DNA of 64,000 nt from Diphasiastrum complanatum (GCA_029204225.1 CM055105.1:50916745-50980744); one strand, 5' to 3'; shown: positions 21,601 through 34,380, counted from the first letter of the stretch. Notes: a model not told the origin generated them from the letters alone. Numbers and translations are program-made.

Positions 21601-23526
21601 GTCAACTTGGAAGAGTATTGCATCGGGTAGGTCATCATTGATGTCCTCGGTTGGTTTCTCATCACTCGGTATTCAAGATAGATGATCAGTGACAAAATGT
21701 TGTGATCCCTTGCGCACAACAATACGAAATTCAAATTCTTGTAGTAATAGCAACCAATGTGTGATTCTACTTGTTGTGCAAGTTTTGTTCACAAGGTAAA
21801 GTAACGCTTGATGATCCATGAAGAATACAAAGGGTTTACCTAAAAGATAATGTCAAAACTTCTGGATGGCATAAATCATCGCTATTGCTTCCCTCTCGGT
21901 TACGGTGTAGTTCATCTCCGCAGATGTTAATTGCCTACTAAGGAAACAAATTGGATAATCCTTCTTGTACTCTCCTGGCTGAGTTAGCACTGCACCGATG
22001 GCAAACTTTGATGCATCAGTGTGGATGTGAAACTCCTTCGTGTAATCTGGAGCTCGCAAGATAGGAGCAGTTGTCAAGGTGTGTTTGAGATCTTGGAAGG
22101 CCTTTCTCTGTTCATCCGTCCACTTAGGATTTATGGGTGCTCTATATATCCATCGTGACTTACTAGCAAAATCACAAATATGGCAATGATAGTGATTAGC
22201 GTGACCCATAAAACAATAAGCGTCTCGGACCGTTTTAGGTTTTGGCCTCTCAACGATGACTTTGATCTTCTTTGGGTCGGTGGCAATCCCATTGCGCGAT
22301 ACAATATGACCAAGTACAACGCCGTGGGTGACCCATATCTGACATTTTTCAGGATTAAGAGAAATACCATATCTCTGGCATTGTATGAAAATACGTTTGA
22401 GTATGGCTAGGTGCGTGGATTATTCTGAGTGCACCCCAAGGTCATCAAGATAGATCTCAAGGTTGTCACCGATGAGATCATAAAATGCTGCTTGCATGAC
22501 ATGTTACAAGGTACATGGTGCATTACACAATCCAAATGGCATAATGCGCTAGCAGAAGATACCCCATTCCATAGCAAAAGCCGTTTTTGGTTGGTCTTCT
22601 TCAGAGATAACAACTAAGTTGTATCCACTAACACCATCCAGGAAGAAGTAAACTTCATCCCCAACTAGGTTTTCCAATATGGATTCGCCATACAGGATTG
22701 GAAAAAGATTTCTTTCTATGGAAGCGTTTAATCTGCAATAGTTGACACAGATACAAAGCTTCCCATTGTTCTTTAGGACCACAATGATAGGTGATACCCA
22801 ATCTGAATGTTCTACCTCGTAGATGAAACTTGCCTCCAAGATCTTTTGGAGTTCTTCTTTGATGCATGCTCTATAAATTGGATTACAACGATAAGGTCTA
22901 CTGGCATGGGGTTTAGCATCCTTCTTTAATGGGATTCTATGCACGGTAACTAAAGATTCTACCCCCTTCATGTCCTTGTAGTTCCATGCAAATTTATGAC
23001 GATATCTTCTAAGGAGTTTCTCTAAGGTCAGACGTTGTTCGGTGTTGAGGTGTGCTCCAATATGGACAAACGTTTCCTCTGTCTCATCAGGCTCTTGAAG
23101 ATTTAATTTTATGGTTTGAGCGAGGCCATCATATGGCTCATTCCCCTTTGGCTCCCGTTGAGCTTGAGGCAGGTGGATAGTTACATCTTCAATGGTGAAC
23201 TCCTTGAAATGGTTGGGCAGATCAATTTTGTCAGGGGCGTAGGGCTTGTTAGTCCTAGCCTTAGGTGGATCTTTAGGGGTCCTAGCTGTGTGGCTTGTGG
23301 ACCTAGAGGATTGTGCTTCGAACAGGGTTTTTTGAGCTATCGTGAGATCGCGAGGAGGCTCCACCTCTATAATCTTTTTCATTTTATTGTGGATAGCTTC
23401 CTTCCTAGTTGGTCTCGCATGCACCTTGTGAATGGTGATTTTGTGTGGCTTGGACCCTTGAGGGACTTCGGTTAAGATTGCGTCATCTATCGCATAGATA
23501 GATTCATTATCATATGTATCTCCCAT
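21601..23526 (-). pseudogene. Ty3/gypsy reverse transcriptase and RNase H
   Basis: RT opens with an acidic pre-domain (KFAWNYKDMKGV), then HRIPLKKDAKPHASRPYRCNP, SPIIVVLKNNGKLCICVNYCRLN and FFLDGVSGYN (first catalytic aspartate). An in-frame stop falls just before RIMPFGLCNAPCT. The catalytic YLDD is readable at about 22440-22460 (EIYLDDLGVHSE, followed by a stop). RNase H follows with FHIHTDASKFAIGAVLTQPG, DYPICFLSRQLTSAEMNY, ATEREA-like TEREAIAMIYAIQKF, a stop, then MDHQALLYLVNKTCTTSRI. Active-site residues persist, but at least four stops interrupt the polyprotein. Confidence 0.92.
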
Positions 23527-23549
23527 TCGTATATCGGTCGTTTGACATG

Positions 23550-24527
23550 CTATATTTTACTTTGGTCCAGATTGGCTGCAGCAATGCTAGCCTTAGGCTC
23601 TATCTCTTGGACCTTCTCAGGGAGTAGCCATGGGGGAATGGCATTCATGAAGCACAAAATAGCTACATCTGTAATATCGGCCATGTCAGAGTTAGTATCA
23701 AACTCTTGAGAGCGTAAAACACTCTCATTATCGATATACAAGGTTATTGATTCGTCATAAGGTAGCCAAGCGACATGAAGCAAGTCCTCGTTGTGGGGCT
23801 GAATGTTAATATAGCTGACGTTGAAGATAAGAGTATCCAAATCGGTTGGTTCAATGATAGATTCATCATTATCAATGTGATGTGTATTGAGCTCGCAATG
23901 TTCCGCATCGACACAATCGATTGTTGCCAAGTTGTGGCTCCAGTTGATGATATCTGTAGCCTTGGTATAGTGGCCCTTCTTTTTGATGTCACGGTAATTT
24001 TCAAGAATAGACTCTGTGGTAGAGAATCTATATTCGGTGATGCATGCGGGTTTGTTCTTACCAGTAGAGTCGATGGTGACTGATGTTTCTTGATTGCCAA
24101 ATGTAACACGCTCTCTATTCCAATCATGCACTACACATGCATTAGAGAGCCATGGCCTACCTAGGAGTAATTCATAGGAATAGGCATTGCTAGGGATATC
24201 TAGCACTAACAAATCTAGCATGAAGCTCAAACCTCTAAGAATTAGCCTTATGTCTGGTATTAGGCCTAATGGTTTTATCACACTTTGATCTACCATTCGA
24301 ACTTGACAGTTCGGCCATTTCATGGAAGCTTGGAGACCCCACTCTTTCATCAGGGATGTGGATATTATGTTAACTCTCGATCCGCCCTCTAATATTGCTA
24401 AGATAACATGGGAATGTCTGTAAGTTGTAGGAATGCGTATATTTCCCTTGTCGCTTGCAGGGTTAGTCAGATGCAGGGGCACCTCAGGGAGGTCTAGTGA
24501 TGGGATGTTATCTTCAATTGAGGACAA
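23550..24527 (-). pseudogene. Ty3/gypsy protease region
   Basis: The retropepsin-like core is seen as RHSHVILAILEGGSRVNII, then GLSFMLDLLVLDIPSNAYSYELLLGRPWLSNACVVHDW. The catalytic motif normally reads D-(S/G)-G; here it is E-G-G, a change of the active aspartate to glutamate. The 325-codon frame is otherwise open and continues with an acidic linker toward RT, ended by a stop at 23550. The GRPWL motif after the core is typical of plant gypsy proteases. The element is probably protease-dead even apart from its stops. Confidence 0.85.
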
Positions 24528-24712
24528 CCCTTTCCGCCATTTTTTGGTGTACTTCTAGAGTACTCCAAATGGGAGGGTGTCGTTTGCTTGAAGCAAATGT
24601 CCCCATATCTCGGCTCCTTCTACGGTTGGGTTATCTGGGGTTTGATCTCTAGGTGTGACTATAGTCTCATCCTTATTATCAGCTTTGTGGATGAGCTTTT
24701 GATATTTGTGTC

Positions 24713-26196
24713 TCAAATGGATCTCCTCGTTGGATTAGGATAGACAATTGGTGTGGTTCTGTCACTGGACGGAGCGGGCAGGAGCTTATTGGTTTGTCTT
24801 GTTGCAGCTTCGCTAGCCTGCTGGTGTTGAGCTTGAGTCATGACTCTGATTGGAATTGCCTCTACTTGGATAGAATCAACAGGAGCTATAGGACTGGGCT
24901 CTTTTGGATAGTCTTTGATATGGTGCTCTATGCCAAAATTTTCACAAAGAGGTAGATATTGTAGTTTATCAGGACAACGAATGCTAGGATGTCGTCTCGC
25001 ACACACAAAATAGCCATGTAAAATTGGCATCGGTTGTGCAGCATATGCTATAGGTTGTGTACGATACTGAGGTTGATTGGGGTCGTATCCAGGCTGTGCT
25101 ATTTCATAAGAGTAACTCATCTCTGCTTGATAGACATTGGCATTGGGATCCTCGACATAATAGGTAGCATGATCGACATAAGTAGTATCAACCATATGAT
25201 ATTAGACATGTGGCGCGGGCTGATTGACTACAAATGGTTGTCTGGGTTGATAATGAACTGGGCCTGTTGGCCTGGGTTGGTATTGTCCTGGCCTTGACAC
25301 GGATGGATTTGGATTGTAATTTGGTGCATACTACTAAGGTCCAGATGGCCTATAAGGGTGATACATATGTCGTGCCACTTGTGAAAAATATGTTCTTACG
25401 TGCGGGCACTCATTGGCGGTGTGGTTTTGAGAGCAAATAGAACACCACACATTCTCACAAACTAGAAAAGTTTTTTCAGCGACATCCTTCAGTACCTTTT
25501 GGAATTCTGAGGTCAGCTTCTCCATTTGAGCTTGTTGTGCTTTTTGCCAACCCTCAAGGTGTTGAAGAATATCAACCTCACTAGATGAGGACGATCCTTC
25601 CACATGGGAAGTCTCCTGCTTAACTAGCCCCTTTCGCCTCTTGTCGTGAAAGTCATAGTCCTTGTCAGACCCTTCATATTCTTCACGGATGGCGTCATCC
25701 ATCACGTCTTTCAATTGCTCGTACGAGTCTGCGGGTTTCAATTATCTCCTAATGGCTTTTGGTAAACCAACTAAAAATACTTTGATGGCCACTTTTTCAG
25801 TTACGTGATCATCGACACACTCTACTTTAAGACGCTTGAAACGCTCGAGTAGGTGCGCACTGATTCGTTACTTCACATTTTGATATGCGTCTATTGGATG
25901 AAGGGACTCTACGTTAGTTTGGAGAGTTTGAACCGTTTGATCAGTGCTGCGGTGATGGTCTCACAAGACGTGTTGTCTGGGCCTTCAAGGTCTAAAAATC
26001 ACTCTTTTGCATCGCCTTGTAAAATCATGGGGAATAAACGTACCTTTTCGGTGTCAGATTCGTTCCCATAAATTTTACAAGCATTGTTGAATTCTTGGAG
26101 AAATCGTGTTGGATTTGATTCTCCATCGTACTTCAGTGCGTCAATCCTTGGAAGTCTTTTCTCCAACTTGGGCGGTGGATTGGATGGTCCTGCCAT
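24713..26196 (-). pseudogene. Ty3/gypsy gag
   Basis: The start ATG at 26196 gives MAGPSNPPPKLEKRLPRID, then LKYDGESNPTRFLQEFNNAC (gag domain), a frame break at about 25998-25742, then DVMDDAIREEYEGSD, a glutamine-rich coiled segment (EGWQKAQQAQMEKLTSEFQ) and a zinc knuckle CSICSQNHTANEC of form CX2CX3HX4C, one residue shorter than the usual CX2CX4HX4C. A third segment (24713-25195) is Gln/Pro/Tyr-rich with a second Cys/His cluster. The domain order and the KYDGE...FL motif match the gag at 50.9-52.0 kb on the plus strand. Broken by two frame changes. Confidence 0.88.
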
Positions 26197-27490
26197 GTTG
26201 ATCTGAACGGATTATCACAAGACTAGAGAAATGGTTTGGGTGAATGGATGAGAGCAAAGGTCTCTCCCTAGTCTATGGCTTCCATCTAGGTCATGAATTT
26301 GGTGAAAAACTGACAATTTTGAAGCCAACTGAAAATTGAAACCGGGTTTGGGGTTACGATTTTTATACATAACTGGTGATTTCTTCGCTGTTTGTGCACC
26401 GTTTTGGATGCCGCAAGGACAAGAAGGAAGCTAATCACATTTCAACCAGCCATGGAGAGATTCTGAGGTTTATGTCAGAGATTTGTCTCCAGACAATTAA
26501 CCTAGCAGATTTGCGGTAAAAAGGTGAAAAAAGCCACTTTGACAAGTTGAGCTAAAATCATCGTTTTCTCACGGAATTTTTTGAGTGAACACTCTACAGA
26601 CTTTCAATCAGTAGGGTGACCCTGCTCCAGGCCTCAGATCATGCTCAAATCGATCCACAGACGAGTTAGATTAAGAAAATTTGAGTGTTGGGAGGCGCGG
26701 CCGCAGACAGAGAGGTCGCAGGCTGTTCGCGCGTGGAACTAGGGTGAGAGCATAGCATTTCGAAGTGGACAGTGTCTACAAGACTCTCCATTGGTGCACA
26801 TAAGTGCTCAGATCTGTTGGATAGAGGAGTTACAAGATCGACGGCTCAGATTGTGCTACCCAGAAGGGATATCCATAGTTGGATCAGATTCAACCATTGG
26901 ATGGAGTCTGAAGAGCTGTTGAAGAGGGCCCTGAAGAAGTGAAGTGCATTTTAGCCTTCAACTTCATTAAAAAATTTCATACTGAAATTGGAGTTGGGTC
27001 CCTTCACCAGTGAAGAGTGAAGTTTCTTCAAGGTGAAGAAACAGTTCAAAAACTAGAAAAGTCCCTATTTTTGGGTCCTTTGCCCGTTTGACCCAAACGA
27101 AAGGCTATAACCTTCAAACGAAGGGCACCTGGACTGTAGCTGCAAGTACGGTACAACAAAACAGAGTGATGCAGCTATGCCTTTGCCCTTGTCTGCTCTG
27201 CTCGGTCTAGAACCATCTTGGTTTATAGGAACTGCGGTGGCAGGTTGCCCCTCAAAAGTGTGTTCGGAGTATGCCAAAAGTGATTTCACCATTCCATTGG
27301 GCACGTTGTTGGGAGTTGACGACTGAGTGCATTTCGGAAGGCGACGCCGATTTGGCTTTCAAATTGGTGGAAAAGCAACGAGTGGCCTAGTAAGGGAAAA
27401 AGTGCAGGTCATTATTTTCAACTTATGACATCACTGTTGGCCTCAGCATACTGTTTTTAGCCTATGGTAGAAGTTTCAAGCAGTTTTGCG
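26197..27490. other. Stretch between gypsy gag and copia D; leader and unassigned
   Basis: The part next to gag should be the gypsy leader and 5' LTR, but I could not locate a PBS or LTR edge. A minus-strand open frame at 27065-27304 has no recognisable motif. The right part (about 27310-27490) is probably the leader of copia D, without a visible PBS. Confidence 0.4.
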
Positions 27491-28278
27491 ATGGCAAATA
27501 TGGGAGAGTCCATTTGAGTGAAAGTAGCAAATTGGACGGAATTTCTATCTATGCAGTGTGGAAATTCAAAATGAAAAACATACTGATGGAGAAAGACATG
27601 TGGGAAGTCGTCACAGGTGACGAGAGAAGGCCACCAAATGAAGCAGATATCAAAGTGTTCGACAAAAAGATGAGGAAAGCTTTGACCTTCATTAACTTGT
27701 CAGTGAAGGATCACATCATTACCCACATTTGTGATGCTGTTACACCCAGGCAGGCATGGGATGTGCTAAAGGAACAGTTCGAGATGTCAAATCCGTCAAG
27801 AATCATGTTTCTGAAGTCAAAGTTGAATAGTGCCTACATGGAACAAGGAGAGCACATTCAGACGTACATGACCAGAATCAAGACAATGAGAGATGAACTG
27901 CATTCTATTGGTGAGCACATACATGATGTGGAGTTGGTGCACAATGCATTATGCGGCATTGCAGAACCCTATCAGATGTTTGTGAGCGGAATAGCATCAA
28001 GAGAAAGATTGCCAACCTTTGACGAGCTCACAGGAATCTTGATGCAAGAAGAACAATGGCAAGAAATGGTGAAAGCTAGACGTCATGCCAAAAACAAGGC
28101 AAGGTCAAGGGCAAGAAGAAGTCTAAGCAGCAATTTGCCAAGTCTCAGGAGGACGAGGGATCTTCCAGTAAAACTAAGAAGAAAGGCAAGTTCTTTCATT
28201 GTGGTAAAAAGGGCCATTGGAAGAGTGAATGTTGCAAATTCTTGGCGGAACAAGGCAAGGAAAAACCAAAACAAGTAG
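27491..28278 (+). pseudogene. Copia family D gag
   Basis: ATG at 27491 opens a frame (MANMGES) that breaks after eight codons. The main frame from about 27514 reads ESSKLDGISIYAVWKFKMKN, MWEVVTGDE, the UBN2-like block RQAWDVLKEQFEMSNPSR, and YMTRIKTMRDELHSIG, the standard copia gag. The frame shifts again at about 28105 into a basic region. The zinc knuckle at about 28185-28225 reads FFHCGKKGHWKSEC in the next frame: the first cysteine of CX2CX4HX4C is replaced by phenylalanine. The copy is dead. Confidence 0.9.
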
Positions 28279-28745
28279 ATAACCTTGTCGATGAGAGTGA
28301 AATTGAAGGCTCTAGTATCTTCATATCTGCATTGTCATCTAATCAAGATGATCAAGCATGGTATATTGACTCGGGAGCCACAAGACACATGACAGGTAAC
28401 AAGAATTGGTTCAGTAGTTTGAAGGTGTTGGATAATGGAACATCTCTTTCACAAGCAAATGGTGAGGTGTGCAAGATCAAGGGGATAGGCACCGTTTCAA
28501 TCAAACTACATGATGGCAAAAGCAGGATGATCAGGGAGGTACTTTATGTACCAAGTTTGAAGAAAAATCTACTTTCTGTTGGAGTCATTACTGATCAAAA
28601 GTTGAAAGTAGAATTCACCCATGATCGTTGCTTTGTGAAGGATGTGAACCAAAAGTTCAAAGTTATTGTAGATGGAGTAAGAGAGCCCAATACAAAATTG
28701 TACAGGTTGAATGCTACAATTAAGGGGCAACACGGACCTGTATAG
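28226..28745 (+). pseudogene. Copia family D protease
   Basis: An open frame with WYIDSGATRHMTG, the retropepsin active site DSG intact, then VCKIKGIGTVSIKLHDGK and VLYVPSLKKNLLSVG. It ends at a stop before the integrase zinc domain. The frame overlaps gag at its start because of the upstream frameshift. Confidence 0.9.
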
Positions 28746-29990
28746 TCCATTCCATCGCAGACTGAGTTGTGGCATAAGAGGCTTGGTCACTTGAACTTGG
28801 GAACCTTAGTTTGATGAGAAAATTGGAGATGGTAACAAGATTGCCTACCATAGAAGATCACTTGAAATCGATGTGCAAATCCTGTGTATATGGGAAGTAG
28901 CATCGAGAGAAGTTCAATAAAGGAGGTGTTGCAAGAGCAAAGAACATTCTGGACTTAATCCACATAGACTTATGCAGGCCTATGAGGACCATGTCCTTAG
29001 GTAAAGCCTTCTATTTCATGACCTTTATTGACGATATGTCACGTAAGATGTGGATCTACTTCTTGAAGAAGAAATCAGATGCATTTGATAACTTCAAGAG
29101 CTTCAAAGCATTGGTCGAAAATCAGACAAGTAGGAAGGTTAAAGTCCTAAGATCAGATAGTGGAGGTGAGTACAAGTCTAATGACATCAATGATCTTTGT
29201 GATCAATGTGGGATTAAAAGACAATCTACGCAAGCTCATACTCTTTCTCTCAATGGTGTAGCTGAGTGCAAGAATCATACAATTGTGGAAAGTGCCAGAT
29301 CTATGCTAGCTGAGATGAAACTACCAAAAATTTTTGGTCAGAAGCATGTAGCACGATAGTCTATCTTCAAAATAGAAGTCCTACCATTGTCATACCAAAG
29401 ATAACACCTGAGGAAGCATTCACGAAGAAGAAGCCAAAGGTGAACCACTTGCGAATCTTTGGATGTAAAGCCTTTGTACACATTCCTAAAAAAAAGAGAC
29501 GTAAACTTGATGTAAAAGCTATCAAGTGCATATTCCTAGGATATGATGATCGTGTGAAGGGCTATAGATGTTTTGATCCAATAGAAAACAAAATCCATAT
29601 AAGTCATGATGTTATCTTTGATGAATCCAAGATGTATGAAGACGAGGATGCTGAGAAAATAGACACATCCACTGGGAAAGATGGTATAGTGAGGATACCA
29701 CCTGATGATGATCCATTCATTGACCTTCCGAGTGATGAACATGAGGATACATCTCAAGATACTACTACTCAACCTCAAGAGACAGGTTGGAGAGGTAGGG
29801 ACAAACCTTTTGGTGCAAGAAGGATTGAAGTTGCAGGTGACAAATGCAAGGAGAAGGATGCACCGTGGGATACATTTTCACCAGGAAGCCGATCACCTAA
29901 CATGAAGCTCCCTAAGTGGTTTGAGAGATTGTTGGAGTGCCGCGACATAGATGAATTTCCAGGATCATCTAGCCATGGAGAGCTATGAAG
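28746..29990 (+). pseudogene. Copia family D integrase
   Basis: ELWHKRLGHLNLG starts the zinc-binding domain, broken at once by stops. The core (28982-29359) has FIDDMSRKMW, RSDSGGEYKS and NGVAECKNHTIVE, so all three acidic residues are kept although the usual NGVAERKNR is altered. A frame change at about 29360 precedes NHLRIFGCKAFVHIP, FLGYDDRVKGYRCFDP and a long acidic/Pro linker (29640-29990) ending in a stop. Confidence 0.9.
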
Positions 29991-29999
29991 ATCAACAAG

Positions 30000-31485
30000 A
30001 GAGAAGACACTACCTGAAAGGTATGAAGCAAATTATGCTCTCTTATCTAGCATTATTCAAAGCAAAGAACCTTCGACTTATGGTGAAGTGAAGGATGATG
30101 ACATTTGGGTCAAGGCCATGGGAGAGGAGATGGAGTCAATTGCTAAACATAGCACATGGGACTTAGTAGAGCCACCAGTTGGCAAGAAATCCATTGGTTG
30201 CAAATGGGTATACAGGACTAAGTACCATGCAGATGGAAGTATAGCAAAGCACAAGGCAAGATTGGTGATCAAAGGGTACGCACAAAATAAAGGCATCGAC
30301 TATGAGAAGACCTTTGCACCGGTTTGTAAGTGGAATACTCTACGTCTACTTGTTGCTTTAGCTTCACATTTTGGTTGGCCTTTGCATCAGATGGATGTGA
30401 AATCTGCTTTTCTAAATGGTGAGTTAGAAGAAGAAGTGTTCATGGATCAACCTGAAGGCTTTGTAGCGAAGGGACATGAAAATAAAGTATGTCGCTTGAA
30501 GAAAGCACTTTATGGTCTTAAACAAGCACCATGTGCATGGTATAGCAGGATTGATGCCTACTTTCGTTCAAAGGGGATGGTGAGAACACATTCTGATCCA
30601 AATCTATATGTCTTATGCTTTGATGGTATGGTTGCTTTGATTGCTCTTTATGTTGATGACTTGATTATTACGGGAAATAATCAAGAGATGATAGACATGA
30701 TCAAGAAAGACCTCATGGAACAATTCGAGATGACAAGTCTCAGCCTGATGCATTATTGCCTTGGAGTAGAAGTGTGGCAAAAAGGACATGAATTGGGTTT
30801 AACACAGGTGAAGTATGTCAAAGAGTTGCTGCAGAGGTTTAGGTTGCAGGATTGCAAACCAGTAAACACTCCTATTGAACCAAGTAAAAAGCTTTCTAAG
30901 CTTGATGAGTCATAGTCATTTTATGCTACGCTGTATAGACAGTTAGTAGGGAGCTTGATTTACCTTACCACGACTAGACTAGATATATGCTATGTTGTTG
31001 GCATTGTAAGTTAGTTTATGGCAGCACCTACGCAAATGCATTGGAAAGTAGCTAAACACATTTTGCGTTATGTGAAAGGCACTTCAGAATATGGCTTGAT
31101 TTACAGGAAGCATGATGGTTTACCTGAGTTGTGTGGCTATGTGGATGCGGATTGGGGAGGTGACTATGATGATCGTAGATCCACCACAGGGTATGTATTC
31201 CAGTTTTGTGGTAGTTGCTTTTCCTGGTCTAGTAAGAAGCAAAGTACAATGGCTCTTTCCACCATAGAAGCAGAGTATAAGGCAATGTGTAGTGCAGCAC
31301 AAGAAGCTATATGGTTGAGACAAATCTTGGAAGAAATTGGCATGAAGCAGAAAAATCCCACGACTTTACATAGCGAGAATCAGAGTGGCATTCAGCTAGC
31401 AAAGAATCCAATGTTCCATGCGGGAACTAAACACATTGAGATTCAGTATCACTTTATTCGTGAGAGGCTGCTGAGTCGTGATTGA
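30000..31485 (+). pseudogene. Copia family D reverse transcriptase-RNase H, 3' truncated
   Basis: RT: CKWVYRTKYHADGS, HQMDVKSAFLNGELEEEVFMD, LYGLKQAPCAWYSR and an intact YVDDLIITG, followed by YCLGVEVWQ. A stop at 30913 and two more near 31010 separate RNase H, which reads YVDADWGGDYDDRRSTTGY, TMALSTIEAEYKAM and LHSENQSGIQLAKNP. The last motif normally is CDNQ, so the third catalytic aspartate is changed to glutamate. The match ends abruptly at HFIRERLLSRD; the RNase H tail, polypurine tract and 3' LTR are missing. Confidence 0.9.
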
Positions 31486-32518
31486 AGAAATAAATTTCGA
31501 ACGCGCTAAATTGATATTGCATGGATGCAAATAACTATAAGCAAAAAAAATTCAGCGTCGTCGATTAGTATATATAGAGAAAATAAAAAATGATTGCAAA
31601 CATGGTGGTTTGGATGTCTGAGGAAAACTAGATATCCATCAGTCATCAAAATGATTAGTCCATATCGAATTAACTAGAATTAATTTCAAATAAAGTATGG
31701 TCACATCTACAATCAATGCTACAAAATTATGCTATCACACTTCTACCATTTAATGCTGAAATTGACAATGTTAAGCTTTAGATATCAGACCTTTTTTATA
31801 TCCAATAATTATAATTCTAGAAAATTCCAAAGGCCAGATTTTCACCCGATAGCTAATCGACGTGCACATAAAGCATTTGAAAACCAGAGTTTGTATTCTC
31901 GTGTGCTCATCCGATATTGGATGGAATATGCATTATCAGAGCTTGATTCAGTAGATTCTCCATAACTTTGGCCAGTATGAAGAGTCTTCCGAATCAAGCT
32001 TTGAGCATGCAAATAGGGTCCAAAGTTTCAAAAATTTCGATAATATTTTTGTTCTTGGAATAGCGATTCTACGCGCACAATCCAAATGCAGCATAACCAG
32101 CGTCTGCCAGGCGCGCTGATCCGATATCCCATACGTAGAAAAATCATACTAGAACCCATAATGAAAGACTTATGAAATGTTTTGAATGAACATTATCTCA
32201 AAAGAAAAATTTTCGTCTTTATGGTGCTTAAATAGGACGAGAGATTGTAATAATTCTCCTCGCGTTTCCATTAATCATTTGTTTATAATTGGTTTAATGA
32301 TTATTCTAGGTGGCTAGTGATTGTCTATTTAATGTATTGCAGCGCATGTACAGATTCTAGGCTCAAGGCTAATGATGATTCATTGAATCTAGTGATAGAC
32401 TAGGTAATGTATTCCGGAGTAGGTACAAATTTGTCTCACTCTGATCGGTGGATAAATATAGGCTGTATTTCTCAATTCGTTATTTGACAAATGTATGGCT
32501 GTGATCAACAAGAATTGG
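31486..32518. other. Stretch without recognisable gene, left of the convergent gene pair
   Basis: No LTR, PBS or pol motif is visible. Composition differs from the neighbours by scattered GCGCGC/CGCG sites (31510, 32110, 32624, 32745). It may hold the left end of the unknown element at 32.5-36.0 kb; I could not identify a terminal repeat. Confidence 0.4.
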
Positions 32519-32528
32519 CTATAAATAT
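32519..32528 (+). promoter_or_regulatory. TATA-like box upstream of unknown plus-strand gene
   Basis: CTATAAATAT lies about 270 bp before the ATG at 32797. A second ATAAATATA is at about 32453. Only the motif and position support it. Confidence 0.3.
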
Positions 32529-32796
32529 GAGCACCACTTTTCATATTTCAATTCCATGGTCTTTTATTCTGAACTCTCTAGTCTTCTTGTTTTTTTTTTC
32601 TTCTCGCAATATCGAATCAACGCGCGCCATCGCTTACTGTGCATGCTTGTATTCATTCAGATGCACTGAATCAATATCAGCTATTTTCGACGAGTGTTTT
32701 TCGATAAATTTCATTCTCGGCCTTACCATATCGGATCAGCGCGCGCACTTTGCTTTATTCCTCTTCTGATATCTATCTGTCGATATCGGGTTCAAT

Positions 32797-34351
32797 ATGG
32801 CTAGTTCCTCCATGGCCTCAAATGACAAACTTATGGATTTTTTAAATGCCAATGACATTCCATTTGACAAATTATGTATTTTCCTAATATTTTTTTTGCT
32901 TCCTTCGATATCGATAAGCTAGTTTATGAGAATCGTTATAATTTAATTTCCTATTTTAATAATTTTTCTCAGATTATTAGCACTCTTGTTTTAGACATAG
33001 ATAATTTTTGTTTGGTTCATTTTCAAGACCTTGTACATTCCCAACCATCTTCTAAGCATAAACACAATAGAAAATACTCTAACTTGTATGACCATTTCAA
33101 AAGAAATATATACTGTGATATCCACAAAAGAATATGTCGCCTTCTAATAAAAGAAATGGTTTTTGTCTTCTACATATCAACTGAAATTCTAGATGATGAG
33201 TCTACTGAATCTTCAACTGTTCCATTGATCAAAGCATCTGCACCTGCTCCAGTCGATGTAAATGATACAGATACTGATATAGGGGCTGAAACTGAAGCAT
33301 CTATGGCTTCAGATTATCAAAAAACTCTCCCTCGTAATCCTCTCTAATTCTCTTCCATCTGCATCTCCTGTTAATCATTAACCTTATTCAATGTTCCTTT
33401 ATATTTTATAAATAATGAATGTTATATTTCATTTAATGGTATAGAAGATGTTTTGAATTTGAGAGAGGATGAAATCCTCTCAATTTTTGCTCACAATTTA
33501 TCAAAATTTTTTGACATTGTTGATTACTCATATGATGACCTTGAAAGTGAAATAGATTATGATAAAGATGGCAATTGGAAATCTGGCAATGAGGCCTTGG
33601 AGGCCATGATTGAAAAATCTAAAGCTTATGAAAAAATTTTGCCTACAAAGGAGGAATTTTTGGAATTCCAAAAAAAATATCCTCCTAGGGCTAGATATAT
33701 CCCCTCCGAAAATGTAGAGGCCATTGGAGGACATGACATTAGCAGAGCAAACGTCGTTGATTCCGATGATTATGATCTGGTAAGTAGATAATATATTGGT
33801 GTTGATATTGTTCAGTTTTCTTATTTCTTACTGGTATTGATATTGTTCAGTTTTCTTATTGAGTTTGCAGTGTTATGTATCATTCTAAATCTATTTTCTT
33901 TTCTCGTTTACAAGATGATATTGAAATAGATGCCTTTGGTATGAGACATGAAGGCATCCGAGGTGTATCAGCCAGGAGAAAAGATGTTTCTCTATCTCAT
34001 TATTTGAAAAACTTTTAAAATAATGAGATTTGTATATATCATTCATCTTATAATCCATATGCAACCATTGTCATTATGGCCATCAAATCATTATCAATTT
34101 GTTTAGGAGGCCATAAGTAAGCAAGAGGAACATATAAAATAATTTTTGTGAAGAGAGATTTGGCTATTAAGATATTGAGTTATACTCCCAATGAGACTAC
34201 GAAAAGATTATCTGCAATGGCCCTTTATTCGGGTTACATTGATATGAGCAAGAGAAAAAATTTAGAATTTTTGGATCCATATGAAAGGAGATTATTCCTT
34301 CATGACAATACCATCCGTGTGAATCTTGAAGAGGATGATGATGATAATTAA
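32797..34351 (+). pseudogene. Unknown plus-strand gene of a two-gene convergent unit
   Basis: ATG at 32797 opens MASSSMASNDKLMDFLNAND, which changes frame near 32880 into a 150-codon segment ending in an acidic, Thr/Ala-rich tail (DVNDTDTDIGAETEASM). A second segment (33453-33791) reads DYSYDDLESEIDYDKDG and EFLEFQKKYPPRARYI. At 33780 there is a good 5' splice site (CTG|GTAAGT), and acceptor-like CAG/AAG sites follow at about 33870 and 33915, so an intron is plausible. Later segments RHEGIRGVSARRKDVSLSHY and YTPNETTKRLSAMALYSGYI run, with one stop, to an acidic end EEDDDDN at 34351. I recognise no domain. It faces the minus-strand gene at 34381 with 29 bp between the two stops. Confidence 0.5.
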
Positions 34352-34380
34352 ATAATTTTCTGTAATAGATTTTTGATATA

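Noticed and set aside
27065-27304. Minus-strand open frame upstream of gypsy gag
   Set aside because: 79 codons without a recognisable motif in a leader-like region; it could be an upstream ORF but nothing supports it.
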